The notes under the pieces: generated by a model
Databases searched by the model: none
Seen by the model: only the letters and a program-made list of their open reading frames with translations
Told to the model about the DNA's origin: nothing
Translations under genes and position numbers: made by a program
DNA from: Dyadobacter alkalitolerans DSM 23607
GTDB taxonomy: Bacteria; Bacteroidota; Bacteroidia; Cytophagales; Spirosomataceae
Reading direction: 5' to 3'
Assembly: GCF_000428845.1 (NCBI RefSeq)
Contig: NZ_AUAS01000003.1
Coordinates: forward strand, 186,001 to 250,000
DNA: 64,000 bases
Shown here: piece after piece, positions 18,752 through 27,409 of the stretch
Layout: every line of letters starts with the position of its first letter
Position numbering within the stretch: the first letter of the stretch is position 1

Positions 18752-20419
18752 ATGAGTAACGAAACCATTATTTTCTCAATGTCGGGGGTTAACAAAATCA
18801 TTCCTCCAAACCGGCATATCATTAAAAACATCTATTTATCCTTTTTTTATGGTGCTAAAATCGGGGTTTTAGGTTTAAACGGATCAGGTAAATCAACGCT
18901 TTTGCGCGTTATAGCAGGAATTGATAAGGACATACAGGGAGACGTGGTTTTCTCTCCCGGTTACTCCGTTGGAATGCTTGAACAAGAACCCAAACTTGAC
19001 CCCACAAAGACTGTAAGAGAAGTTGTAGAAGAAGGAGTTCAGGAAATAGTTGACCTGTTAAAGGAATTTGAGCAGATCAATGAGGCATTCGGAGAAGAAG
19101 ATGCGGACTTCGATAAGCTGCTGGAACGCCAGGGTGAAGTCCAGGAAAAGCTGGATTCAACAGACGCCTGGAACCTGGATAACCGACTGGAAATAGCGAT
19201 GGACGCCCTGCGCTGCCCGCCGTCAGATACATTGGTTGCAACGCTCTCGGGTGGTGAAAAACGCCGGGTTGCATTGTGCCGCCTGCTGCTACGCCAGCCC
19301 GATGTCTTGCTGCTGGATGAGCCTACCAACCACTTGGATGCGGAGTCGGTTTTGTGGCTGGAAGAGCATTTGAGACAATATAAAGGAACAGTAATCGCCG
19401 TAACCCACGATCGTTACTTCCTGGATAATGTGGCTGGTTGGATCCTGGAACTGGACCGCGGCGAAGGCATTCCGTGGAAAGGAAATTATACTTCCTGGCT
19501 CGAACAAAAGCAGGAACGTTTGAAAAAAGAAGAGAAAACAGAGTCGAAACGTCAGAAAACACTTCAACGCGAGCTGGAATGGGTGCGCATGGGTGCGAAA
19601 GGACGTCAGGCCAAATCCAAAGCCCGTTTGGGTGCTTACGAGCGCTTATTGGGTGAGGAAGGGCGCGAAAAAGAAGAAAAATTAGAGATCTTTATTCCGG
19701 CTGGACCCCGTCTGGGGAACAAGGTTATTGAAGCGCATAATGTCTCTATGGGTTTTGGAGACAGGCTTTTGTATGAGAACCTTAGTTTCGCATTGCCTCC
19801 CAACGGGATCGTCGGCATTATCGGGCCGAATGGTGCGGGTAAAACCACACTTTTCAAACTCATAACAGGGCAATTGAAACCATTGAGCGGACATTTTGAT
19901 GTGGGCGACACGGTGGAACTGGCCTATGTGGACCAGGAACATGACAACCTGGATCCTGCCAAAACGGTTTACCAAAGCATTGCAGACGGCAACGACTGGA
20001 TCATGATCGCAGGCAAGCAATCGAATGCCCGGGCCTACGTAAGCCGCTTTAACTTTGGTGGTGGTGACCAGGAAAAGAAGGTTGGAAACCTGTCCGGTGG
20101 AGAAAGGAACCGCGTGCACTTAGCCATGACATTGAAGGAAGGCGGCAATTTACTTTTACTCGATGAGCCTACCAACGATTTGGATATCAATACATTAAGA
20201 GCACTGGAAGAAGGTCTCGAAAACTTTGCGGGTTGTGCCGTGATCATTTCCCACGACCGGTGGTTCCTGGATCGCGTAGCAACGCATATTCTTGCTTTTG
20301 AAGGTGATTCGCAGGTTTATTGGTTTGAAGGTAATTTCTCTGAATATGAGGAAAACCGTAAGAAGCGATTGGGCTCCGACCTGACGCCGAAGCGGATTAA
20401 ATATAAAAAACTAGCTTAG
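18752..20419 (+). CDS. ettA: Energy-dependent translational throttle protein EttA (ABC-F)
   Basis: A 555-aa ABC-F protein with two ATPase domains and no membrane segment. Walker A motifs are GLNGSGKST and GPNGAGKTT, signatures are LSGGEKRRV and LSGGERNRV, and Walker B motifs are VLLLDEPTNHLD and LLLLDEPTNDLD. The basic interdomain linker (KTESKRQKTLQRELEWVRMG...) is the P-site tRNA-interaction motif region. The ATG at 18752 is preferred over an upstream in-frame ATG at 18668 because it gives exactly the E. coli EttA length and removes a hydrophobic leader overlapping the divergent gene. In E. coli, EttA binds the ribosomal E site and gates translation by ATP/ADP ratio. Confidence 0.95.
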   Translation: MSNETIIFSMSGVNKIIPPNRHIIKNIYLSFFYGAKIGVLGLNGSGKSTLLRVIAGIDKDIQGDVVFSPGYSVGMLEQEPKLDPTKTVREVVEEGVQEIVDLLKEFEQINEAFGEEDADFDKLLERQGEVQEKLDSTDAWNLDNRLEIAMDALRCPPSDTLVATLSGGEKRRVALCRLLLRQPDVLLLDEPTNHLDAESVLWLEEHLRQYKGTVIAVTHDRYFLDNVAGWILELDRGEGIPWKGNYTSWLEQKQERLKKEEKTESKRQKTLQRELEWVRMGAKGRQAKSKARLGAYERLLGEEGREKEEKLEIFIPAGPRLGNKVIEAHNVSMGFGDRLLYENLSFALPPNGIVGIIGPNGAGKTTLFKLITGQLKPLSGHFDVGDTVELAYVDQEHDNLDPAKTVYQSIADGNDWIMIAGKQSNARAYVSRFNFGGGDQEKKVGNLSGGERNRVHLAMTLKEGGNLLLLDEPTNDLDINTLRALEEGLENFAGCAVIISHDRWFLDRVATHILAFEGDSQVYWFEGNFSEYEENRKKRLGSDLTPKRIKYKKLA

Positions 20420-20442
20420 TTAGAAACAGTTAATCATTATCA

Positions 20443-21825
20443 ATGAGTCAGATTTCATCTCTAGATAAAATACATTTTATATCGATTGGCGGCAGCGTAA
20501 TGCATAATCTTGCGATTGCCCTGCATTTAAAAGGATTTGTAGTAACGGGGTCCGATGACGAAATATATGAACCCTCGGCGAGCCGCCTTTCCAAACATGA
20601 ATTGCTTCCGGCGGTTACTGGCTGGTTTCCTGAAAAAATAACAGCCGACCTTTCGGCTGTTATTTTGGGTATGCATGCACGGCAGGACAATCCGGAGCTG
20701 GCAAAAGCAAAGGAACTGGGCATTAAGGTCTATTCTTATCCTGAATATATTTTTGAACAAAGCGTAAACAAACAACGCGTGGTGATCGCAGGAAGTCATG
20801 GTAAAACGACCATTACTTCCATGATTTTACACGTTTTGAATCATAATAAGCGTGTTTTCAACTATTTGGTAGGTGCCCAGATCGAAGGGTTTGATAACAT
20901 GGTGAAGCTTTCGGAAGAAGCACCGCTGATCGTGATCGAAGGCGACGAATATTTCACTTCGCCCCTCGATCCTACCCCGAAATTCATGCATTACCAGCCG
21001 CACATTGCCTTGATCAGTGGCATTGCATGGGATCATTTCAATGTGTTCCCAACCTGGGAATCCTACGTGAAGCAATTTGAACTGCTGGCCGATTCGTTGC
21101 CAAAAGCAGGCGGGATTATCTTCGATGAAACCGACGATATGCTGAATGTTATCGGTCAAAAAGAGCGTGCAGATGTTGTGAGCACACCATATCATGCCCA
21201 TCCTTATAAGATTGAAGATGGCAAAACAATCCTGATCACGCCTGATAATAAGGAAGTTTCTGTGCTGGTTTTTGGTAACCACAACATGAAAAATATCAGC
21301 GGAGCTTATGTAGTCTGCGGACGTCTGGGCATTACCGACGATGAGTTTTATGACGCCATTCAGAGTTTTAAAGGTGCATCCAAACGTCTCGAACTGTTGG
21401 GTAAAAGTGAAACCGTTAACATTTACCGCGATTTCGCACACGCGCCTTCGAAAGTAGAGGCTACAACAGCTGCATTGAAAGAGCAATATCCGGAGCGTAT
21501 ATTGGTTGCCTGCGCAGAGCTGCACACTTTCAGCAGCCTTAATAAGGCATTTTTGAGCCAGTATCGCAGGAAATTGAAGGCGGCGGACATTGCAGTGGTT
21601 TACTACAATCCGCAAACAGTTGAACATAAGCGTCTTGAACCGATCTCGGAAGAAGACATTCGCACGGCTTTCAAACGCGACGATCTGAAAGTTTTTACTG
21701 ATTCTGCGGAAATGGTTGCGTTTTTAAAAACATTAACGTGGGAAAATGCCAATCTCCTTTTGATGAGCTCAGGCACTTACGGCGAACTCGACCTGAAAGC
21801 GTTGGCAACAGAATTGCTTGATTAA
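20443..21825 (+). CDS. mpl: UDP-N-acetylmuramate:L-Ala-gamma-D-Glu-meso-DAP ligase
   Basis: A 460-aa Mur-ligase-family enzyme. The N-terminal Rossmann segment is IHFISIGGSVMHNLAIAL, the ATP-binding P-loop is GSHGKTT at 117-123, and the central and C-terminal Mur domains include IEGDEYFTS and YRDFAHAPSKV. The GGS-x-MHNLA pattern and the length fit Mpl rather than MurC. Mpl attaches the recycled tripeptide to UDP-MurNAc in peptidoglycan recycling. The gene begins 23 bases after ettA and ends 33 bases before the LOG-family gene, suggesting a common transcript. Confidence 0.9.
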   Translation: MSQISSLDKIHFISIGGSVMHNLAIALHLKGFVVTGSDDEIYEPSASRLSKHELLPAVTGWFPEKITADLSAVILGMHARQDNPELAKAKELGIKVYSYPEYIFEQSVNKQRVVIAGSHGKTTITSMILHVLNHNKRVFNYLVGAQIEGFDNMVKLSEEAPLIVIEGDEYFTSPLDPTPKFMHYQPHIALISGIAWDHFNVFPTWESYVKQFELLADSLPKAGGIIFDETDDMLNVIGQKERADVVSTPYHAHPYKIEDGKTILITPDNKEVSVLVFGNHNMKNISGAYVVCGRLGITDDEFYDAIQSFKGASKRLELLGKSETVNIYRDFAHAPSKVEATTAALKEQYPERILVACAELHTFSSLNKAFLSQYRRKLKAADIAVVYYNPQTVEHKRLEPISEEDIRTAFKRDDLKVFTDSAEMVAFLKTLTWENANLLLMSSGTYGELDLKALATELLD

Positions 21826-21858
21826 CAGAACCATACATTAACACTATATTTTAAAATT

Positions 21859-22455
21859 ATGCAATCAATCGTAGTCTATTGCGGTTCCAATCCCGGTAAA
21901 AAAACGATCTATGCGGAAACTGCGTACACGTTAGGCGCGGAGTTGGCAAAACGAAACATCAGACTCATTTACGGCGGCGGCAACATGGGCTTAATGGGTC
22001 GCGTGGCGGACGGAGCCATGGAAAACAATGGTTCTGTGACCGGCATCATTCCCAACTTTCTTGCCAAACTTGAAGTAGCGCACAAAACGCTGACTGAAAT
22101 CCACTTTACCGAAACCATGCATGAGCGTAAGGCTAAAATGGTTTCCCTTACGGACGGTGTTATTGCGCTTCCGGGCGGTTATGGCACATTTGATGAGCTT
22201 TTTGAGATACTAACCTGGTCGCAGCTGAAAATTTTCAAAGGGCCAGTCGGGCTCTTGAATGTTAGCGGATTTTACGATCTGTTGCTTTTGCAACTTGATA
22301 AAATGGTGGAGGAAGGATTTTTACACCCTGATAATCAAAAGCTTTTGGTGGTAGCTGACAATGCTGCTGACCTTTTGGAAAAAATGGAGGCATTTCGTGT
22401 ACAAAACATAGAAAATAAGCCTCTGGATAAGTCGTTATATGTAGATAATAACTAA
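21859..22455 (+). CDS. LOG-family protein (TIGR00730 Rossmann fold)
   Basis: A 198-aa protein with the LOG signature PGGYGTFDE at residues 105-112 and the nucleotide-binding start VVYCGSNPGKK with YGGGNMGLMGRVADGAM. Members are phosphoribohydrolases of the cytokinin-activating type (freeing the base from nucleoside 5'-monophosphates); bacterial paralogues act on nucleotides such as AMP or pyrimidine monophosphates. The physiological substrate here is unknown. It lies in the apparent ettA-mpl-LOG-ompA run, 19 bases before the next gene. Length and motif are canonical. Confidence 0.92.
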   Translation: MQSIVVYCGSNPGKKTIYAETAYTLGAELAKRNIRLIYGGGNMGLMGRVADGAMENNGSVTGIIPNFLAKLEVAHKTLTEIHFTETMHERKAKMVSLTDGVIALPGGYGTFDELFEILTWSQLKIFKGPVGLLNVSGFYDLLLLQLDKMVEEGFLHPDNQKLLVVADNAADLLEKMEAFRVQNIENKPLDKSLYVDNN

Positions 22456-22474
22456 GTCACCCTTCCAAAAAACG

Positions 22475-24046
22475 ATGCGCATTTCGACACTGGCCGTGCT
22501 GTTTCTCACCATTTCCTTTTGCGCCCATGCGCAGCTGGAAAATCTCGGAAAAACGGTAAATACCGAATACAATGAAATTAACCCCATTATTTCGCCTGAT
22601 GGCAAGACCATCTACTTTTCAAGGGTAAGCCATCCGCAAAATACGCATGGCGCCAAGGGCAGTCAGGATATCTGGTTTTCGGAATTGAAAAACGACAAGT
22701 GGACGCAAGCCCGCCGCCTTCCCCAGCCGCTGAACAAAGAAGATTACAACAGCCTTTACAGCATTACACCCGACGGTAACACATTACTGATCAAGGGCTC
22801 ATACAAAAACGGCGTTTACGAAACGCGGGGATTTTCGACCAGCAAAAAAACGGCACGCGGGTGGGCTGCTCCCAATAAGATTGATATTCCGGGTTATGCC
22901 AAAATCAGTAAAGGGCAGTTTGACTGCGGCTATCTTTCAACTGATGGTAAAACACTGGTGATGTCATTCAGCGAGAAAAAGAACAGCAAGGTGGATGACA
23001 TTTATGTGAGTTTCAAGGCCAAAGATGGTTCCTGGTCCAAACCTATGAACCTGGGCAATGAGATCAATTCAGAAGAATTTACCGAAACAACACCTTTTCT
23101 CGCTCCCGACGGGGTAACATTGTATTTTTCGAGCGACCGCAAAGGCGGCCAGGGAAGCAACGACATTTATTACAGCAAACGCATTGACAAAACCTGGAAA
23201 CGGTGGAGCAGGCCCGTAAACCTTGGCCCGGCCATTAATTCCGATGGTTATGACGCATACTACACCATTTCGGCTGTGGGCGATTACTCCTATATGGTCT
23301 CGTTCAAAGACACGGAGGGTAAAGGGGATGTGGTTCGTTATAACCTTAAACCAAAAGAGGTTCCCGGCGACACGGCCGAAGCCCCGATTGCCAGCGTTCC
23401 TGTCTCTGACCCTGTAGTCATGATCAGTGGTAAGGTAATTGACTCAAAAACAGGGAAACCTGTGGAGGCGACGATCATTTATGAAAGCCTGGCCGACGGT
23501 GAAGAAGTAGGAACCGCGACGACTAATCCGACCACCGGTGAATACAAAATCGTCCTTCCGTATGGTCAGAAATACAGCATGCGTGCCGTAGCACCGGACT
23601 TTATTGCCGAAGGCGAGAACATTGACCTTAGTGATTCAACCGCTACCAAAGGTTTTAAAGAGATTACCAACAAATCTTTGAAGCTGATCCCGATCGAAGA
23701 AGGTCAGATTGTGCGGCTTAACAACATTTTCTTCGCCACAGGCAAGTCAACATTAAGCCCCGAGTCCTTTCCAGAACTGAACAGGATCGCCATTTCAATG
23801 ACTGAAAATAAGACGCTGGCCATTGAATTGGGTGGGCATACAGACAACACCGGCAGCGCGGAATTCAACATTAAGCTATCCCAGGACCGGGCCGATTCTG
23901 TCCGGGAATATCTGATTGGAAAAGGAATCGAGCCGGACCGGGTAGGCAGCAAAGGTTATGGTGAAACGGTTCCGGTTGCTAAAAATGATACGCCCGAAGG
24001 CCAGCAGCAAAACCGCCGTGTTGAATTCAAGATCTTGAAGAAATAA
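22475..24046 (+). CDS. OmpA-family protein with PD40 repeats (PorE-like layout)
   Basis: A 523-aa exported protein: signal peptide (residues 1-20, ending CAHAQ), a beta-propeller made of PD40/WD40-like repeats (NPIISPDGKTIYFSR, SLYSITPDGNTLLIKG, TPFLAPDGVTLYFSSDR), a carboxypeptidase-regulatory-like domain (about 310-385, ISGKVIDSKTGKPVEATI) and a C-terminal OmpA peptidoglycan-binding domain (about 405-523, with GGHTDNTGS and NRRVEF). The order PD40, CRD, OmpA is that of PorE of the type IX secretion system, though PorE also has an N-terminal TPR domain that is missing here. It likely sits in the outer-membrane/periplasm interface. A T9SS role is inferred only. Confidence 0.87.
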   Translation: MRISTLAVLFLTISFCAHAQLENLGKTVNTEYNEINPIISPDGKTIYFSRVSHPQNTHGAKGSQDIWFSELKNDKWTQARRLPQPLNKEDYNSLYSITPDGNTLLIKGSYKNGVYETRGFSTSKKTARGWAAPNKIDIPGYAKISKGQFDCGYLSTDGKTLVMSFSEKKNSKVDDIYVSFKAKDGSWSKPMNLGNEINSEEFTETTPFLAPDGVTLYFSSDRKGGQGSNDIYYSKRIDKTWKRWSRPVNLGPAINSDGYDAYYTISAVGDYSYMVSFKDTEGKGDVVRYNLKPKEVPGDTAEAPIASVPVSDPVVMISGKVIDSKTGKPVEATIIYESLADGEEVGTATTNPTTGEYKIVLPYGQKYSMRAVAPDFIAEGENIDLSDSTATKGFKEITNKSLKLIPIEEGQIVRLNNIFFATGKSTLSPESFPELNRIAISMTENKTLAIELGGHTDNTGSAEFNIKLSQDRADSVREYLIGKGIEPDRVGSKGYGETVPVAKNDTPEGQQQNRRVEFKILKK

Positions 24047-24114
24047 CATCTCTCACATGAATGACAAACGTTCTCCTCGAAATAATTAGGAAGCGTTGAT
24101 AAAGAAGGATCGAA

Positions 24115-24726
24115 CTAGTAGAGAACGATAAGGAAGAGAAATACAACGAGCCAGAGTGCACCGGTAAAGTGCCAGTATCTGGTCAACAACTTAATTTTTA
24201 GCTTATTAGGTGCATTCACACTGTAAATGAACGAATCTATATAAGTCCGGTTTTTGATTGCTTTCTGGAAAAGAATGCTTAGATAAATCACACCGGCAAC
24301 GATATGCACCAGGTGTAATCCGGTGAGCAGATAAACCAGTCCGCTGGAAGTTGTCACCCCTTCAAATACGCCCGCATTGAGCATTTCAGCCCATCCGCCA
24401 GCTTGTAGTAAGATAAAAGTGATGCCAAGAACGAGCGTCGCGCCGAGGAATACACGGTAATGCAAAAAACGCTCACTCGCAAAAGCCAGGTTTGCTTCGT
24501 GTAATGTAATGCTGCTAAACAAGATCACCAATGTGCTTAGCCAGAACATATCTGGCAGAACCATCATATGCCCGGTTTCCCTTTGAACCCTCACCAGGAA
24601 AATAATGAAGATGGAAGTAAACAGCAGCGAGCTTCCGACCACACCCAGCCAAAGCATAAACCCGAGAGGTTCCCGCCGTTTGGTAAAAGGGTTTTCCTTT
24701 AATTTGGTCGTTGGTTTGGCGCTCAT
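24115..24726 (-). CDS. Cytochrome c oxidase subunit III-like protein
   Basis: A 203-aa membrane protein with five predicted helices, in the order of short-form haem-copper oxidase subunit III. Recognisable blocks are FMLWLGVVGSSLLFTSIF, the ITLHEANLAF region, LLTGLHLVHIVAGVIY and the C-terminal RYWHFTGALWLVVF. Subunit III supports the proton-pumping oxidase core in the inner membrane. No other oxidase subunit or cytochrome gene is adjacent, so it may be a spare copy. It lies 82 bases downstream of ispE on the same strand. Confidence 0.88.
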   Translation of the reverse strand: MSAKPTTKLKENPFTKRREPLGFMLWLGVVGSSLLFTSIFIIFLVRVQRETGHMMVLPDMFWLSTLVILFSSITLHEANLAFASERFLHYRVFLGATLVLGITFILLQAGGWAEMLNAGVFEGVTTSSGLVYLLTGLHLVHIVAGVIYLSILFQKAIKNRTYIDSFIYSVNAPNKLKIKLLTRYWHFTGALWLVVFLFLIVLY

Positions 24727-24808
24727 TTACAGCTCTTTCTCTAATGGTTTGCAAGCGGGAGGTGAATATAACTACTATTTCCCGCGTTTTTTAGCCTGCT
24801 AATATTTT

Positions 24809-25618
24809 TTAATCCAATGGCCCCTGCCAGACTTTGTAATCGGCAAAATGCTTCCGCAAATCCTTTTCCAGCTCGAATATTCCAAACAAGGTTGACCCCG
24901 AACCGCTCATAGCAGCATAGAGCGCTCCTTGCTGATACAATGCTTCTTTTATTTCTCCTAAGAGAGGATATTTAGGGAAAAGCGTTGCTTCAAAATCATT
25001 TTTTACTTTAAACTTCCAACTTTCAATCGGCTCTTTCAATACATTACGCAGATCATGCTCACTCCGTTTCGGGACAATGCCTGAATATGCTTCAACGGTT
25101 GAAATATGCAGACCCGGATTTACCAGAACAATCCACTTTCCCTTCAAATTCAAGTCGATATCCTCAAATTCATCCCCTTTGTGAAAACAATAAGCAGGCT
25201 TGTTCGGAATGAAAAAAGCGCAATCACTTCCTAATCTACGTGCGTAATCAAGCTGTTTTTCAAAAGATATTTTAAGGTTAAACTGCTCATTCAATGCCTT
25301 GATCGCAAATGCTGCATCCGCCGAACCACCACCAAGCCCTGCTCCGATCGGAATGCTTTTTAATAAATGCATTTTCACGGCCGGCAAAGCGTAATCTGCT
25401 GCGATCATTTGATAAGCCTTTGTACAAAGGTTGTCAGATAAATTTCCCGGGATCGCTATTCCATCACTCCGAAAGGAAAATTCGTCTTCCAATGTTATTT
25501 CCAGCGCGTCGGACCAGCCAACGGGATAGAAACAAGATTCGATATTATGGTAACCGTCAGCACGTTTTTCAACGATATTGAGGCCTATGTTAATTTTTGC
25601 GTTTGGAAATACAAGCAT
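24809..25618 (-). CDS. ispE: 4-diphosphocytidyl-2-C-methyl-D-erythritol kinase
   Basis: A 269-aa GHMP kinase. The N-terminal FPNAKINIGLNIVEKRADGYHNIES matches IspE, the ATP-binding motif is PIGAGLGGGSADAAFA, and MSGSGSTLFGIF is the C-terminal glycine-rich motif. It phosphorylates CDP-methylerythritol in the MEP pathway of isoprenoid synthesis. Length is slightly short but normal for Bacteroidota. Its start lies 9 bases after the end of the M28 peptidase gene on the same strand. Confidence 0.95.
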   Translation of the reverse strand: MLVFPNAKINIGLNIVEKRADGYHNIESCFYPVGWSDALEITLEDEFSFRSDGIAIPGNLSDNLCTKAYQMIAADYALPAVKMHLLKSIPIGAGLGGGSADAAFAIKALNEQFNLKISFEKQLDYARRLGSDCAFFIPNKPAYCFHKGDEFEDIDLNLKGKWIVLVNPGLHISTVEAYSGIVPKRSEHDLRNVLKEPIESWKFKVKNDFEATLFPKYPLLGEIKEALYQQGALYAAMSGSGSTLFGIFELEKDLRKHFADYKVWQGPLD

Positions 25619-25627
25619 TACTAGGTT

Positions 25628-27091
25628 TTATTGTTCCCACCGCCACTCCTGCCCAATTACCAATTCTTCCTTCAATCCCTGTGAGATCAGAAAATCCCGC
25701 GTTTTAGTGTCAGAAAGCTTAGAAACGGCTATTGTCTCGGTGTTTGCCAGCGCATATAAATACATGGACGCAATGCGCACGGTATTTTCAAACTGATCTT
25801 TGTTTACAAGACTAAAATCATCACAATCCGCATGGTAACATTGCAAAACATTCGGATCCAAATGACCGGATAATCCTGCTATGGGAACGCCTTCAAGCAT
25901 AAATGGCTGGTGATCGCTGTGTAAGCCAGCGCGGTTCGACGATTCGTTCTTAAAGCTTTGGTCTACATGCTGAATGGCACTGCCTACACCTGCAAAAAAC
26001 TCATTCATTTCGTCCCTTCCAAAAGCATTAACGCCTTTCGGATCGTTTGTCATATCCAGGTTCATCATATAACTCACCTTATTGATCTCTCCCGATTTCT
26101 TCAATTCGCCCACGAAGTGCTTCGATCCCAAAAGCCCCTGCTCCTCGCCCATGAATAATACAAACTGAATCGTGCGCTCGGGTTTCACTTTCAACGCTTT
26201 GAAGGTTCTCGCAATATCCATTACTGCAAATGATCCTATGCCATTGTCGATTGCGCCGGTGGCCAGGTCCCAGGAATCCAGGTGCCCGCCGATGATCACT
26301 TTCTCATCCGTTTTTCCCCTTAATGTTGCAATCACATTTCTTGCCTTAATCGGTTTCGAAATGTTGTGCATATCAATGTGCGCTTCCAGCGGCCCTTCCT
26401 CTTTCAGCCACTTCCGCAACTCACCGCCGCTCTCGTTTGAAATGCAAACCGCGGGAATTGAGATGATAGCACCCGTAACAGATGCTGTTCCGGTTAGCAA
26501 GATCTTCCCCGGCGCTCCATTGACCATGATCACACCAGTTGCACCATATTTGATAGCCAAAGCCGTTTTCTCCGAACGGTGCAGGTTTTTCTTACCAGGA
26601 GATCCTACTAAGTTAATATTTGCAAGGGCTACTTTGCCTTTTATACGCTCCTTGATCGCCTCAAAGTCTTCTTCAAGACCATTGCCAACATCCACGATTT
26701 CACCCTGAAGTTTGGATTCTACAGGTGAGTGGGCCAGTGAAACAACCGGAACTTCTCTAAAATTATCGCTGCTGCTGGGTGCAACAGACAATGTTACCGT
26801 GTCGCGCATCCAGGCTTCAACCTCAAACGACTGAAAGGTAACATCTGTAAATCCATAACTTTTCAGGAGCTGAAATGCATATTCTTCGGCTTTTTCTCCA
26901 TTCACACTGCCGGTAAGCCTATGTCCGATCGTCTTTGTTGCTTCACCAAGCGTCTGGTACGCTTTGCTGTTCTTTCTTACCTCACTATCCAGCCGGGAAA
27001 AGGGTTTTTCCCACTTTTTTTCGATGGGACGGAATCCGGCGAACATCACAATAAAGCCACCAATCAAAACCACTTGTACAATTTTTTTCAT
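25628..27091 (-). CDS. Exported M28-family zinc peptidase
   Basis: A 487-aa M28 peptidase with an N-terminal signal peptide (MKKIVQVVLIGGFIVMFAGF), a PA domain insert (about 130-250, ISIPAVCISNESG) and a catalytic domain with the metal ligands and catalytic acids in GGHLDSWDLATGAIDN, FMGEEQGLLGSKHF, MNLDMTNDPKG and CYHADCDDF. Homologues are aminopeptidases or carboxypeptidase Q-like enzymes that trim peptides outside the cytoplasm. The start at 27091 (MKK) is preferred; another ATG lies three codons upstream. The next gene downstream is ispE, with an unrelated role. Confidence 0.92.
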   Translation of the reverse strand: MKKIVQVVLIGGFIVMFAGFRPIEKKWEKPFSRLDSEVRKNSKAYQTLGEATKTIGHRLTGSVNGEKAEEYAFQLLKSYGFTDVTFQSFEVEAWMRDTVTLSVAPSSSDNFREVPVVSLAHSPVESKLQGEIVDVGNGLEEDFEAIKERIKGKVALANINLVGSPGKKNLHRSEKTALAIKYGATGVIMVNGAPGKILLTGTASVTGAIISIPAVCISNESGGELRKWLKEEGPLEAHIDMHNISKPIKARNVIATLRGKTDEKVIIGGHLDSWDLATGAIDNGIGSFAVMDIARTFKALKVKPERTIQFVLFMGEEQGLLGSKHFVGELKKSGEINKVSYMMNLDMTNDPKGVNAFGRDEMNEFFAGVGSAIQHVDQSFKNESSNRAGLHSDHQPFMLEGVPIAGLSGHLDPNVLQCYHADCDDFSLVNKDQFENTVRIASMYLYALANTETIAVSKLSDTKTRDFLISQGLKEELVIGQEWRWEQ

Positions 27092-27298
27092 AATACCCAT
27101 TGACGGATGCTCCGTTTTCTTAAAATTTACACCTTGAAATTAACAATCAGCTATTTGGTGCTTTGCTTCGATAACACAAATAAGACTACAAATAGATTCA
27201 AATTGTTTCAATATCTTCATTAAAATAGTGAATTTTTCCGGCACTGGATATCTTTTTCGTTTTTGGTGGTAAAAGCGGTTAAACAAGAAGAAAATAAA

Positions 27299-27319
27299 TA
27301 AGTGTAATATTTACACTTA
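27299..27319. promoter_or_regulatory. Perfect palindrome upstream of xylulokinase
   Basis: Nine-base arms TAAGTGTAA and TTACACTTA are separated by TAT, with no mismatch. The site is 90 bases upstream of the xylB start and about 210 from the divergent peptidase start. It is a good candidate operator for a pentose regulator, but no regulator gene is next to it. The rest of the 318-base gap between these genes (27092-27409) is AT-rich and shows no ORF of note. Confidence 0.55.
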
Positions 27320-27409
27320 ACAGTTTGTTTTTTCAAAACCGAGGGAACATTTTTGTATTTTTTTCGGCTTATATTTCAATATTACAGCAATTTTAATCAT
27401 AACAGCACA

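Noticed and set aside
20827-21627. A 266-codon open frame on the minus strand
   Set aside because: It lies wholly inside mpl, whose motifs are clear on the plus strand; the minus translation has no recognisable domain.
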